A stretch of DNA of 64,000 nt from Sinorhizobium sp. A49 (GCF_002002725.1 NZ_MUNW01000082.1:25836-89835); one strand, 5' to 3'. Positions 27,542-37,166 are shown, counted from the stretch's first letter. A program made the numbers and translations. Notes: generated by a model from the sequence alone, not told the origin.

Positions 27542-27830
27542 CTCGACGACGCGATCATCTTCACAGGTGGCGAAGGGACATATGTCAATGCTGGCGTTGG
27601 CAACGACATTATGCTCTTCGCCGGGGGCATCGACGGGCTACCAGATCCTCCGTCAAGGGGCACATTTTGAAATCTCGCGCCTGACCAATGGCGACGCGGT
27701 CCAGCGCACCGAGGTCGAACGGTTCGAGTTCTCCGATGGGGTTATCTTGCTTGACGATATCATCGGCAACTCGCCGTACGCGCCCGGCGATCATTGGCTC
27801 GAGCCGCCACCTATTGGCGGACTCGTTTGA
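27542..27830 (+). pseudogene. Remnant of an RTX (calcium-binding repeat) secreted protein
   Basis: One frame reads a glycine/aspartate repeat (FTGGEGTYVNAGVGNDIMLF, with GGxG and GVGND elements). About 90 bases later a second frame continues with the usual end of RTX proteins (TEVERFEFSDGVILLDDI). A frameshift near 27630 separates them, and the upstream bases 27418-27541 also look decayed. It sits directly before the prsD/prsE transporter, where the substrate gene of such a system is often found. Confidence 0.6.
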
Positions 27831-27903
27831 TGGATGTTCCTGCGATGGTCGCCGCCCCCGCCTTGGGGGTAATCTTCTCTCATCGTTGCATAGGGTCTGA
27901 CAC

Positions 27904-29616
27904 GTGGCATCCAACATGATTGAGCGGCGGCGACCACTGGTCGCCGCCGCCTTGCGCTCCACCCGGCAGGCCTTTTTCGGTGTGGCGGCGCTGAGTGCCG
28001 TCACCAACTTGCTGATGCTGACCGGGCCGCTGTTCATGATGCAGGTCTACGACCGCGTCCTGGCGAGCCGTAGCGTGCCGACACTGGTTGCCCTGTCGAT
28101 CCTGGCTATCGGCCTCTATGCCTTTCTCGGGCTTCTCGAGGTTATTCGCTCCCGCATTCTCACCCAGATCGGGCAGAAGCTGGAGGAGCAGCTTGGCAGC
28201 CCGACCTTCGATGCGGTTCTAAAACTGCCACTCAGAATGTCGAGGAAGGAGGCGATCTCGCAGCCGCTACGCGACCTCGATCAAATCCGGCAGTTCATGA
28301 GCGGGCAGGGGCCGATCGCGATCTGCGATTTGCCATGGCTTCCGATCTATCTCGCCATCCTCTTCCTGTTTCATGCCTATCTCGGCTGGCTGGCGGTTGC
28401 TGGCGCGGTATTCCTGATCGTCTTGACCGTGGCCAGTGAGATAACACTGCGCGCCCCTATGCAGCGGCTTGCCCAGCTTTCATCCTCGCGGGCGGAGTTC
28501 ATCGAAGCCGGTCGCCGCAACGCCGAGGCATTGCAGGCGATGGGTATGAGCGGTGCCTACTCCACGCGATGGCACGCGACGAATGGAGACTATGTCGAAG
28601 AGCAGCGCAGAGCGAGCGATGCGACGAGCAGCTTTTCCACCGTTTCGAAGATCTTCCGGCTCGGCCTTCAATCGGCCGTGCTGGCGCTCGGGGCATGGCT
28701 GGCAATTTATCAACTGGCATCGCCAGGTGCGATGATCGCCGCTTCCATCCTGACCTCGCGGGCACTGTCGCCGATCGAACAGGCAATTGGGCAATGGCGC
28801 AACTTCGTCAATGCGCGCCAGGCCCGGCGCCGATTGGAGGACGTGCTTAAAACCTTTGCTGACAAGCGCGAACCAATGCCGCTCCCGAGGCCTCAGAAGA
28901 CGCTGGACGTCTCCAACCTGGTGATTGCGGCACCCGGGGCCAACACGGCGATCGTGCGCGAAGTATCGTTCCGGCTCGAACGAGGGCAGGGGCTAGGGAT
29001 CATCGGTCCCAGCGGTTCGGGGAAGTCGACACTCGCGCGTGGTTTGGTCGGAATCTGGCCGGCTGTTCGCGGTACGATCCGGTTGGATGGTGCTGAGGTC
29101 AGCCAATGGGATCCGGAGGCGCTTGGGCCGTCGATTGGATATCTGCCGCAAGGCGTTGAGCTGTTCGACGGTACGATTGCCGAAAACATCAGCCGCTTCG
29201 CATCCAATGTCGACCCGATGGCAATTATCGAGGCGGCGATGCAGGCTGGCGTTCACGAACTCGTTCTGTCGATGTCGGAAGGCTACGACACGCGTATCGG
29301 GGCAGGGGGTGCAATTCTGTCGGCCGGACAGCGGCAGCGCATCGGTCTTGCCCGGGCGTTGTTTGGCAAACCCTTCCTCATTGTCCTTGATGAACCCAAT
29401 GCCAGCCTCGACGCAGAAGGCGAGGCGGGTCTGACCAACGCAATTATCGCTGCCAGGCAGTCCGGATCGATCGTCATCGTCATTGCCCATCGGCCAAATG
29501 CCCTTGCAGCGGTCGATCATGTCCTGGTGATGGCTGCGGGCGGCATGGTTGCTTTTGGCCCGCGTGATGAAGTCTTGCGCAAGACGACAGTCCGCGCCGT
29601 ACCGGAGAGCGCGTGA
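27904..29616 (+). CDS. prsD: Type I secretion ABC transporter (PrsD-like)
   Basis: The 570-residue protein joins an N-terminal membrane domain to a C-terminal ATPase and exports RTX proteins in one step. The membrane domain carries the PrsD/AprD marks LTGPLFMMQVYDRVLASRSV and VPTLVALSILAIGLYAFLGL. The ATPase has Walker A GPSGSGKSTLARGL, signature LSAGQRQRIGLARALFG and Walker B FLIVLDEPNASLD. No peptidase C39 domain is present. The start is GTG at 27904. It overlaps prsE by ATGA. Likely substrates are the serralysin at 31345 and other RTX glycanases or adhesins elsewhere in the genome. Confidence 0.92.
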   Translation: MASNMIERRRPLVAAALRSTRQAFFGVAALSAVTNLLMLTGPLFMMQVYDRVLASRSVPTLVALSILAIGLYAFLGLLEVIRSRILTQIGQKLEEQLGSPTFDAVLKLPLRMSRKEAISQPLRDLDQIRQFMSGQGPIAICDLPWLPIYLAILFLFHAYLGWLAVAGAVFLIVLTVASEITLRAPMQRLAQLSSSRAEFIEAGRRNAEALQAMGMSGAYSTRWHATNGDYVEEQRRASDATSSFSTVSKIFRLGLQSAVLALGAWLAIYQLASPGAMIAASILTSRALSPIEQAIGQWRNFVNARQARRRLEDVLKTFADKREPMPLPRPQKTLDVSNLVIAAPGANTAIVREVSFRLERGQGLGIIGPSGSGKSTLARGLVGIWPAVRGTIRLDGAEVSQWDPEALGPSIGYLPQGVELFDGTIAENISRFASNVDPMAIIEAAMQAGVHELVLSMSEGYDTRIGAGGAILSAGQRQRIGLARALFGKPFLIVLDEPNASLDAEGEAGLTNAIIAARQSGSIVIVIAHRPNALAAVDHVLVMAAGGMVAFGPRDEVLRKTTVRAVPESA

Positions 29617-30923
29617 TGAGTGAAGCAACCAGCCGCGCCTCAAAGGCGATCACCCGCTACATGCTGTGGGCCGGATGCTCGATCGGTGTCCTGCTCGTCG
29701 GCGCTGGCGGGTGGGCGACGACCAGCAAGCTTTCCGGTGCGGTCGTCTGCATGGGAACCGTTGTCGTCGAGGGCAACATGAAACGTATCCAGCACCGTGA
29801 AGGCGGCATCGTTGGAGACATTCGCGTGCGCGACGGTGCGCAGGTCAAGGCCGGTGACCTTTTGATTCGGCTCGACGATACGGTGACGCGCGCCAACCTT
29901 GCGATTGTGACCAAACAGATCGACCAATTGAATGCCCGGTCTATGCGCCTGATCGCGGAGCGTGACAACGCAACTGAAATCAAGGTGCCATCGGATCTGC
30001 AAGCCAAAATCCATCAGGCCGAAGTCGCTGACTATGTGCAGTCGGAGCGGGCCTTGTTCGTGGCTCGCCGGCAGACGATTGACGGTCAAAAAGACCAGCT
30101 AAAACAGCGCATCGGACAGTTACAGCAAGAAACCGATGGACTGAAGGCGCGGCGCGCCGCCAAGGACGAGGAGCTGACGTTCATTGTCCAGGAGCTTACC
30201 GGCATCATGTCGCTTCACGACAAGGGTCTGATGCCATACTCGCGGCTTGCAGAGCTTCAGCGCATGAAGGCGCAATTGTCGGGCGAACGAGGCCAGTTCA
30301 CGGCCGAGATTGCTCGGGCCGCCACGCGCACGACCGAAACTGAGCTGCAGATCCTGCAGCTCGACCAGGATCGTCGATCCGAGGTTCTGACGGAGCTCCG
30401 GGACGTCGACAACAAGCTTGCCGAGCTTACCGAACAGCAAGTGACTGCAACCGACCAACTCAAGCGCATCGAGCTGCTGTCGCCACAGGACGGCGTCGTG
30501 CATGAGCTGGCGGTCCATACCGTCGGCGGTGTCATCTCGCCCGGCGAGACCATCATGCAGATCGTTCCTGTCAACGACAGCCTGGTCGTCGAAGCGAAGG
30601 TCCAGCCGGCCGATATCGACCAGTTGCATATCGGTCAGGAAGCAGTGTTGCGGTTCTCCGCATTCAACCAGCGCACCACGCCTGAGATCAAGGGCTCGAT
30701 TACGACCATCGCCGCCAACCTCAGCTCAAATCCGCAAACTGGCGAGACCTGGTACACGGCGCGCGTCCGGATATCGAAGCCAGAGCTTGCACGCCTTGGC
30801 ACTCTAATCCTTCATGCCGGCATGCCGGTGGAGGCGTTTATCCAGACTGGCGAGCGCTCGGCACTGTCCTATCTCGTCAAGCCGCTTGCCGATCAAATCG
30901 CAAGGGCCATGCGTGAAGAATAG
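29613..30923 (+). CDS. prsE: Type I secretion membrane-fusion protein (PrsE/HlyD family)
   Basis: The 436-residue HlyD-family protein has a short cytoplasmic tail, one membrane helix (MLWAGCSIGVLLVGAGGW), a biotinyl-lipoyl-like half (VVEGNMKRIQHREGGIV), a long coiled-coil hairpin with IVQELTGIMSLHDKGLMPYS, the second lipoyl half (LLSPQDGVVHELAVHTVGGV) and a beta-barrel with GMPVEAFIQTGERSALSYL. It bridges PrsD to a TolC-type channel. Length and motifs are typical. Confidence 0.93.
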   Translation: MMSEATSRASKAITRYMLWAGCSIGVLLVGAGGWATTSKLSGAVVCMGTVVVEGNMKRIQHREGGIVGDIRVRDGAQVKAGDLLIRLDDTVTRANLAIVTKQIDQLNARSMRLIAERDNATEIKVPSDLQAKIHQAEVADYVQSERALFVARRQTIDGQKDQLKQRIGQLQQETDGLKARRAAKDEELTFIVQELTGIMSLHDKGLMPYSRLAELQRMKAQLSGERGQFTAEIARAATRTTETELQILQLDQDRRSEVLTELRDVDNKLAELTEQQVTATDQLKRIELLSPQDGVVHELAVHTVGGVISPGETIMQIVPVNDSLVVEAKVQPADIDQLHIGQEAVLRFSAFNQRTTPEIKGSITTIAANLSSNPQTGETWYTARVRISKPELARLGTLILHAGMPVEAFIQTGERSALSYLVKPLADQIARAMREE

Positions 30924-31067
30924 CGACCGACGGCAGGAGAGGAGATAATTATGAAGCGATCGCTCGTAAGTGGTTGGAACCTGCGACCACATCCATAGCG
31001 ATAATTTTATCATGCGTTAAAATATTCTCGGTATGGTTGTATTCGTACATTAGTGCAGCCGAAATGA

Positions 31068-31335
31068 ATGCCGGGTGCGTCACTTTTCTCCAAAGCCATG
31101 AAGGTGCCGCTTACGCTGATCACGACGCAAGCGCGTGAAGTTCCCAAGGACGAGCGGATCGAAACACTGGTTGCCGCCTTCAAGCAGGCGGCCTTCGGTC
31201 GCAAATCCGAGAAGACCGATCCCGACCAGTTCGATTTGGCGCTGGAGGACTTCCGCCATCGCGACGATCCATGCCGAGGAAGAAGCCGATGCTCCTTCGG
31301 GCAAACGTTCGTGGGTACTTCCGCCGTCTGCTCGC
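31068..31335 (+). mobile_element. IS66-family transposase (TnpC) fragment
   Basis: The frame from 31068 reads RIETLVAAFKQAAFGRKSEK and then DPDQFDLALED, the N-terminal region of IS66 TnpC. After one frame change it continues with AIATIHAEEEADAPSGKR, also from TnpC. The rest of the transposase is missing. It lies between prsE and the end of the serralysin gene, so an IS66 element once landed in this secretion cassette. Confidence 0.7.
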
Positions 31336-31344
31336 TCTGCAAAT

Positions 31345-33279
31345 TTACCCGAGTATTCCGTCGTCCATGTAGGTTCGACCTTCGTAAGCACCATAAAGTA
31401 AATAGTGATCTAGAGGGTTCATACCTGCTGCAGCCACATCTGGGTAAAGTTGGAGGTATCCTGCGGTATCAAAACTCGCCGAAGGATCTCGCCCCTCTAG
31501 CCAGCCGTAAGAACGATAGTGATCCAGAGGGTTCATGCCCGCCGCAGCCACATCGCCGTAGGTGGCCAAGTATTCTGAGGTATCGAAAAAGGCATTTGGG
31601 TCACGACCCTCACGCCATCCGTATTGCTGAAAATGCTGCTCTGCATCAAACCCACTTGCCGCCACATCCTTATAGTTCTTGAAATAGAACATGTCGTCGA
31701 CGAGCGCGGTCCCGCTGTCGATCTTGCGGCCCTCGTAGATACCGAACGAAAGATAATGGCTAAGCGGATTCATCCCCGCTGCCGCGACATCCGGATTTAA
31801 TTGCAGATAGTCAGAGGTATCGAATAGACGCGAAGGGTCTCGCCCTTCCTTCCAACCGTGCAGCGCATAGTGCTCAAGCGGATTCATGCCGGCGGCGGCA
31901 ACGTCAGTATATGTTTCGAGGTATTCTGATGTATCGAAGAAGCTATTGGGATCGCGGCCTTCCCGCCACCCGTGTTGTGAATAGTGATCCTCCGCCTCCA
32001 TCAATGCACGGTAGACATCTTTGTTTTGAGTGAAGTAATGCATGTCATCAACGAGCGAGTTGCCGTCATCCTGGACCACAATGCGATCCGCGAATTCCAG
32101 TTGCTCGATAGAAAGGAGACGGTCAAGTGAGCCTTGGTGGTCAATCACCATCGCACCGCCGCGATAGGCGAATTTGGCATCCAGTAGACTGAAGTCGAAG
32201 CCGGCAGCGTCCCATCCTTCCCCACCAAACAATATGTCCGAACCGCCTCCTCCTCTCAGGGTGTCGTGGCCGAGCCCTCCGACAAGTATATTGTCCAAGA
32301 TGTTGCCGTTGAGGCCGTCATTCCCAGACCCACCGATAGCGTTCTCGACAAGCGACCGTGTATCGTTGTTGTGGAGCAGCGCATTGGCGATATTACCGAC
32401 CGCCTGTTTAGAGCCGTCATAGTTGAGGTATGCTACCTGAGTAGCGGACGTTGTCGTCCACCCGCCAGGTTGTAGATCGACTTTCACCCCCGTGGTGTAA
32501 TTTGAGAAATCATAAGTGTCGGTGCCGCCGCCGTCCCAAACAGTAAGAAAAATACGGTTGTCGCCGGGAGCACCCTGGCCTATGCCATTGATGAACATCT
32601 CGCCGGTCGTCTGGCTCCAGGAATAGACCGTATTGCCGCTTTGCGTGCTGTAGTTGGCACCATACAAGTGCTGCAGCGCTGCGATGTCGTACATCATCAG
32701 CGATTGAGCGAAACCCCACGTCTCGTTTGTGTATCCATCATACAGGGAAGCGCCAGGGTAGGAGCTGTAGCTCATCACTGTGTATTCCATGGAATCGCGA
32801 TGGGCCGGCATCAAGTAGCCCTCGTGAGCATGGTCAAGGCCGAGAGCGTGACCGAGTTCGTGCAAGACTGTCACGAAGCCATAATTGCCCTTTAAGGGCC
32901 TCGAGTGAGCGCCCTCCCAGCTGCCAAACCATGCGTCTCCACCTTCGGGTGTGGTGGATGGATAGTAGGCCCAAGCGGTGTCGGGATGGCCGGTTTGTGC
33001 GAGCCGAAGATCCGCGTGTTGGGTCGAGCTCTCCGTGATTTCGGTGAAGGTCACGTTCGCCACCGACGACAACTGGTTGAATGCTGCACGGGCGGCGGCA
33101 ATCTGTTCCGAATTGAGCGTAAGAAAATGGAACGGCTCGCCACTCCCGTAAGCCCATTCGTAGAAAGAACCGCTCGTCGGGAAGCTGAAAGTAAAGTCCT
33201 GCACTGCCCATTTCTCGTTACCCAGGATGCCGTTTATGTAAGCGTCGCCGGATAAGGCAATAGAAGTGGTTTCTGGCAT
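31345..33279 (-). CDS. Serralysin-type secreted metalloprotease with RTX and six C-terminal repeats
   Basis: The 644-residue protein has the zinc-binding motif HELGHALGLDH at about residues 140-150 and the Met-turn MSYSSY at about 169-174, the marks of M10B serralysins. A beta-helical RTX section follows at about 315-362 (GGLGHDTLRGGGGSDILFGG). It lacks a Sec signal peptide, as expected for a type I substrate, and the neighbouring PrsDE system is the obvious exporter. The last 230 residues are six repeats with (D/K)DVAAAGMNPL-HY and GW-EGRDP motifs. These make it longer than ordinary serralysins of about 480 residues. The start ATG has an AAAGAGAG ribosome-binding site. Confidence 0.92.
   Translation of the reverse strand: MPETTSIALSGDAYINGILGNEKWAVQDFTFSFPTSGSFYEWAYGSGEPFHFLTLNSEQIAAARAAFNQLSSVANVTFTEITESSTQHADLRLAQTGHPDTAWAYYPSTTPEGGDAWFGSWEGAHSRPLKGNYGFVTVLHELGHALGLDHAHEGYLMPAHRDSMEYTVMSYSSYPGASLYDGYTNETWGFAQSLMMYDIAALQHLYGANYSTQSGNTVYSWSQTTGEMFINGIGQGAPGDNRIFLTVWDGGGTDTYDFSNYTTGVKVDLQPGGWTTTSATQVAYLNYDGSKQAVGNIANALLHNNDTRSLVENAIGGSGNDGLNGNILDNILVGGLGHDTLRGGGGSDILFGGEGWDAAGFDFSLLDAKFAYRGGAMVIDHQGSLDRLLSIEQLEFADRIVVQDDGNSLVDDMHYFTQNKDVYRALMEAEDHYSQHGWREGRDPNSFFDTSEYLETYTDVAAAGMNPLEHYALHGWKEGRDPSRLFDTSDYLQLNPDVAAAGMNPLSHYLSFGIYEGRKIDSGTALVDDMFYFKNYKDVAASGFDAEQHFQQYGWREGRDPNAFFDTSEYLATYGDVAAAGMNPLDHYRSYGWLEGRDPSASFDTAGYLQLYPDVAAAGMNPLDHYLLYGAYEGRTYMDDGILG
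31360..32050 (-). repeat. Two sets of three protein repeats at the serralysin C terminus
   Basis: Each unit of about 37 residues has a DVAAAGMNPLxHY core, then (Y/H)GWxEGRDP and a FDTxxYL linker. Units 1-3 (ending in EGRKI) and units 4-6 (ending in EGRTY) match each other in order, including a divergent first unit (KDVYRALMEAEDHY, KDVAASGFDAEQHF). So a three-unit block was itself duplicated. Confidence 0.85.
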
Positions 33280-33430
33280 ATTTCTCTCTTTGGCAGTGCC
33301 GGTTGAACGTGAGCGAATCTTCGATGTTGGGTGTGCATATGCGCATACACAACCTCAAATTTTCAAGTGTTTTTTTGGCTTTGCTGGACTTCAACCATGG
33401 GCGAGGGTTCCGGAGTTTCAACAACTCGGT

Positions 33431-33610
33431 TCATGCTTTGCTCGTGCGGCTCGCGGTCGGTCGAGAGGCCGCAAGAAATTGAGCGAGTGCAGCCGCTGCC
33501 TCCTTACCGCAGCGGTAGACGCCATCCTCGCACTTTTGCCAGCTTTCAGGCGCATCGACGCCGTGCAGGCGAATGCGCTGTCCCGCCACGCGCTCTTGCC
33601 ATCCATCGAG
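33431..33610 (-). pseudogene. Fragment of a thermonuclease (SNase)-like gene
   Basis: Read on the - strand, this frame gives VAGQRIRLHGVDAPES, then CEDGVYRCGKEAAAALAQFL. The RxRLxGxDAPE motif and the RCG-xxA segment are those of staphylococcal-nuclease-like secreted nucleases. The part before it is replaced by IS3 transposase sequence, so only a fragment remains. Confidence 0.6.
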
Positions 33611-34497
33611 GTGGCGAAGTCGGCCTCCTTCAACACGGTGGTGAAGTCGACCGATATGAACTGTGCCCCTGATCGGTGTTGAGGATATCGGACTTGCCAT
33701 AACGGGCAAGCGCTTCTTCCGCCGCTTCGATACAGAAGGCCGCTTCCATCGTGATCGACAGCCCCCACGACAGAACCCTCCGGCTGAACCAGTGGACGAC
33801 AGCGCAGAGATAGACGAAGCCACGCCCCATCGGAATATAGGTCAGGTCCATGCCTCAACCTGATTGAGCCTGGGGACCGCCAGCTTGCGCAGGAGATATG
33901 CATAGACTTTGTGCCCAAGCGCTGGTTTCGACGAATTGGGGCGACGGTAGATCGCCTCAATACCCGTCTTCTTCATGAGCGTGGCGACGTGCAACCGTCC
34001 GGTTTGCAGCCCATCCGACTTCAATGCTCTTGCAACATACGGCTTCCGCAAACGGGTAGCCGAGATGCAGTTCGCCGATCCGGCGCATCAAAGCCGTCCG
34101 ACACTGGGCGCGGAGCGTAATAGACGCCGCCACGACCGGAGCCGAGAAGCTTCGCCTGGCGAACGACAGAGAGTCTGTGTCCGCGACTGATCATCTCTTT
34201 CCGCCCAGCAATCCCACTTTGCCGAGCGCACCGGACAAGCAATCGTTCTCCAGCGTCAGTTCCCCCGATCTTAACGTGAAGCGTCTTCACATCTGCAGTG
34301 GGGACCGTCGGCTCCGCCTTGGCTTCATCGCCGCCCTCTCAAGGAGTTGGTCCTTCCACTGCTTGATCTGATTGGCGGGCACGTCGAACTGTTGGGACAA
34401 CTTCACCAGCGTCTGTTCGCCCCTGATCGCGGCAGGAGCCACTTTCGCCTTGAAGGCCGGTATAGTTCCGGCGCGGCGGTCGTCTCGCCATGGTCTC
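33611..34497 (-). mobile_element. Degraded IS3-family insertion sequence (orfA and orfB remnants)
   Basis: On the - strand an orfA remnant begins at the ATG near 34497, with FKAKVAPAAIRGEQTLVKLS and FDVPANQIKQWKDQLLE in a shifted frame. It is followed by orfB pieces: RGHRLSVVRQAKLLG, RHV-type ATLMKKTGIEAIYRRPN, then MDLTYIPMGRGFVYLCAVVH with the DDE segment ILNTDQG. Several frameshifts and missing bases separate the pieces, so it cannot make a transposase. Its 3' end runs into the nuclease fragment. The terminal inverted repeats were not identified. Confidence 0.8.
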
Positions 34498-34699
34498 TCC
34501 TGTTTCCGGCATCTAATCAAACTCAGGCAGAAATTCCATTTATCCCGGCTGTTTAGATTTGCTGAGCCACCTCTCCTGCAGATGGTGCGTAAATTTCGCC
34601 AAGCTAGGACGTCAAGACAAGACGTGCGACACAACGTTAAATTGACCATTGCAACAACCCTCCGTAGTCTTCGGCCGAATCGATGCAGAGGCTTTTTTG

Positions 34700-35536
34700 A
34701 TGAACAACATTGCAGAGGGGGCCCACGCGGACCGCCTTGTCGAAACAATTTTTAGCTCTGATCGCTACACGGTCCGCTCTTGCAGGGTGAACGACGACCC
34801 GCTGACGGTCGTAACCTTCGCCCCTCGGTCAGACGGCACGCCCAATCTAGAAGGATCGTTTTTTGGAGAACGCTTCTTCCGAGCGCACGGGATCAACGTG
34901 ATCGGCGTGACCCCATCCAAAAACGACTGGTATCAGTCATCCGGAATATTCACCGCAATAGGCGCCGTCAGGACAGCGACAAAAGGCCATCGTGTCGTCG
35001 GCTACGGGGGTAGCATGGGGGCTTATGGCCTGTTGAACTACTATCACGAGCTCGAACTCGACGCGGTGATTGCGGTTGCACCGCAGTTCACTCCGGATTT
35101 GCGCAAGGTCGATTTCGATACGAGATGGGCCGAAGACCGGAAGGCTTTTGAGCCGACGATAGACAGGGTCGGAACGATCAGACCGATTGAAAGTGGATAC
35201 ATCCTCTATGACCGAGGCTATGCTCCGGACAAACGGCACGTCGAGCTTATTCAAAACCGCCACAAGTTGACCGAGATACATCTACCGTTTTCGCGCCACT
35301 TGCCATTGGCATTTCTAAACCAGGCGGAGATCGTCGATCACACTATTCCGGCGATGGTTCGCGGAACCTTCGAAAAGTCGGCATTTAGAAAACTCACCAA
35401 GGTTCAGCGCAGGATATGCCGACCCTACATGGACGAAGTCTCCCGATACCTTTCAAGCCGCCTCGATCGCCTCAATGCGAGCAAGAGCACGCCTCACGAC
35501 GGTACAGAGGATCGGCGTGAATTGCGCATTGTGTAG
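34700..35536 (+). CDS. Putative alpha/beta-hydrolase-fold protein
   Basis: The protein (278 residues from the ATG at 34700) has a nucleophile elbow GYGGSMGAYGLL (GxSxG type) after an INVIGVTPSKNDWY region, then VIAVAPQF, consistent with an alpha/beta hydrolase. A late HLPLAF may hold the catalytic histidine. No signal peptide is visible. I prefer 34700 because AGAGG lies seven bases upstream; the frame is open to 34649. It stands alone between IS3 debris and a convergent methyltransferase gene. Its substrate is unknown; related proteins I recall occur in polysaccharide loci of rhizobia. Confidence 0.55.
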   Translation: MNNIAEGAHADRLVETIFSSDRYTVRSCRVNDDPLTVVTFAPRSDGTPNLEGSFFGERFFRAHGINVIGVTPSKNDWYQSSGIFTAIGAVRTATKGHRVVGYGGSMGAYGLLNYYHELELDAVIAVAPQFTPDLRKVDFDTRWAEDRKAFEPTIDRVGTIRPIESGYILYDRGYAPDKRHVELIQNRHKLTEIHLPFSRHLPLAFLNQAEIVDHTIPAMVRGTFEKSAFRKLTKVQRRICRPYMDEVSRYLSSRLDRLNASKSTPHDGTEDRRELRIV

Positions 35537-35734
35537 GTCGGGCACCTGCTGCCTGTATTAAACGTCATCGTGAACTGGTCCTTCCTATTGCCTCACCGGC
35601 TGATGTTACCGAGCGCTGCAGGGCCGACAGTGTCTGAATCACCTGCCGCTATGGTGGCAGATGATAGGGGCAGGCTCCTGATCCAGCCGCCATCGAGAAT
35701 GACTAGCCCAATGGCGCAGTTCCCCTTTTGGCGC

Positions 35735-36631
35735 TTACTGCGTTTTGTGCTGGTAGACGCCGAGCAAAAAGTCATTCGGAATAGCCCCGGAAGCTTGGAG
35801 TCGATTCTCGATTTCGATCAGCATACGAACGATAGATACTGACTCAACAGAGCCATCGTTCAATCTTACCGAGTTTAAGTGATCAAAGATTGGGTGAAGT
35901 ATCGCGCCACCGAACTGTCGCTCCATGCATGTATCGAAATAATACCTAATGAATACTGGTATAAGTGCCGATCGCACTGATTCGGAAGGGTCAATATCAA
36001 GTATTGTTTCAAGCGCCGCATTCTCCCACCTCGAGTCGGGCCTGAGCTTGAACGTGGGATCTAGGGCGTCGAGAATACCGTTGATTATAGCGATACGTGA
36101 GGGCTCGTAGATATTGTAGCAAGGTCCGCAATATTCATTGACTATTAAAACTCCATTGGGAGTTAGGCAATCCCTCACCTTGCCGAGCATGCCTTCGAGT
36201 TCTTTGACATGGTGCAGGGAGCCAACGAACATAACAACGTCGTACTTAGCCGAAGCGGGTGCAGCTATGAAGCTGTCGAATGAATCGACATAGAAGTTGA
36301 CGTTAAGGTTTTCCCGACGGGCCGTTTCTGCCGCCATTGAAATGCCTGCGGGCGAAATGTCGAAAGCGTCTACACTGTCTGCCCATTTGTTTCGCCCGAT
36401 CACTAGCTCGTGCGCGCCATCGCCGCAGCCTATCGAAAGAATTTTTTTGGGCTTAAAGTCCAGAAACTCATCGAAGAGCCATGCCATCCAAAACTTATCT
36501 GCGCCGGTGATGCGACGGTTAAGTTCAGACAGAACTAAGTTGTTCGAAAACCATGCAGAGCGCTTGTCTTCTTCGTACCGCTTGTCCCAATGAGTTGAAG
36601 CTAAGGACGGCGCATTTTTTTCGGCAACCAT
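35735..36631 (-). CDS. SAM-dependent methyltransferase (class I)
   Basis: The protein (298 residues from the ATG at 36631; a TTG at 36655 would add 8) has a Rossmann methyltransferase core: motif I ILSIGCGDGAHELVIG, then VDAFDISPAGISMA, and motif IV YDVVMFVGSLHHV with LTPNGVLIVNEY after it. The start is preceded by GTGGAG. The substrate cannot be told from sequence. It is convergent with the hydrolase gene and next to IS debris, so it may be a transferred polysaccharide or small-molecule methylase. Confidence 0.7.
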   Translation of the reverse strand: MVAEKNAPSLASTHWDKRYEEDKRSAWFSNNLVLSELNRRITGADKFWMAWLFDEFLDFKPKKILSIGCGDGAHELVIGRNKWADSVDAFDISPAGISMAAETARRENLNVNFYVDSFDSFIAAPASAKYDVVMFVGSLHHVKELEGMLGKVRDCLTPNGVLIVNEYCGPCYNIYEPSRIAIINGILDALDPTFKLRPDSRWENAALETILDIDPSESVRSALIPVFIRYYFDTCMERQFGGAILHPIFDHLNSVRLNDGSVESVSIVRMLIEIENRLQASGAIPNDFLLGVYQHKTQ

Positions 36632-36929
36632 AGGAAGATGTTCTCCACTGATCAATAGCGTAAGGTTTATTGTGGGTGCGAACCGCCTGTCAACTCAGTT
36701 TGTAAATGCAACGGATCCAATCGAGGTATGAATCTGTCGACTCCCAATTATTCTAGTTGTTTTTGGGTTTCAATTTATCTTTTGATTAGGATGGTAACGT
36801 AGCGATGACTGAAGCCGGCAAGTTGATTAACGCAATAATCCGCGTTTCGATGGTTTTGCCGCCTTTGAAGACCGAGTGTTAGAGATGTCGTTGACATCCT
36901 TTGCGAATTCTCCCATAGATTCAAGTATT
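36632..36929. other. Intergenic region upstream of the thiamine riboswitch
   Basis: No gene is visible. It should contain divergent promoters for the methyltransferase (-) and the riboswitch-led thiamine operon (+). A CCTTTGCG segment at 36898-36905 was not interpretable as a -10/-35 pair. Confidence 0.3.
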
Positions 36930-37013
36930 CCGAGGGGAGCACTTCACAGTGCTGAGATGGCGGTGAGCCGGACCCTTGAACCTGATCCGGGTCATGCCGG
37001 CGTAGGAACGGGA
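36930..37013 (+). promoter_or_regulatory. TPP riboswitch (thi-box) of the thiamine salvage operon
   Basis: The conserved thi-box elements are present in order: GGGGAGC, then GTGCTGAGAT, then a variable stem (GGCGGTGAGCC), then ACCCTTGAACCTGATCCGGG and TCATGCCGGCGTAGGAACGG. These are the pyrimidine-sensing and pyrophosphate-sensing parts of the TPP aptamer. It lies 154 bases upstream of the permease gene. In proteobacteria such switches commonly block translation or terminate transcription when TPP is bound; which one applies here is not decided. Confidence 0.95.
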
Positions 37014-37166
37014 AAAGAGCCAGTTTCGGCAAACTAATCGCGTCTTCGCTTTCACCTGGATCTCCGTGATGTTTTGTCTGGAGATCGATCGATGCTGTCT
37101 TTTGCCAAGTTGCCGCCGGATGGCGGGTTTGCATGTCGTCCGGACCGCTGCATCGGCTGACCGGCG

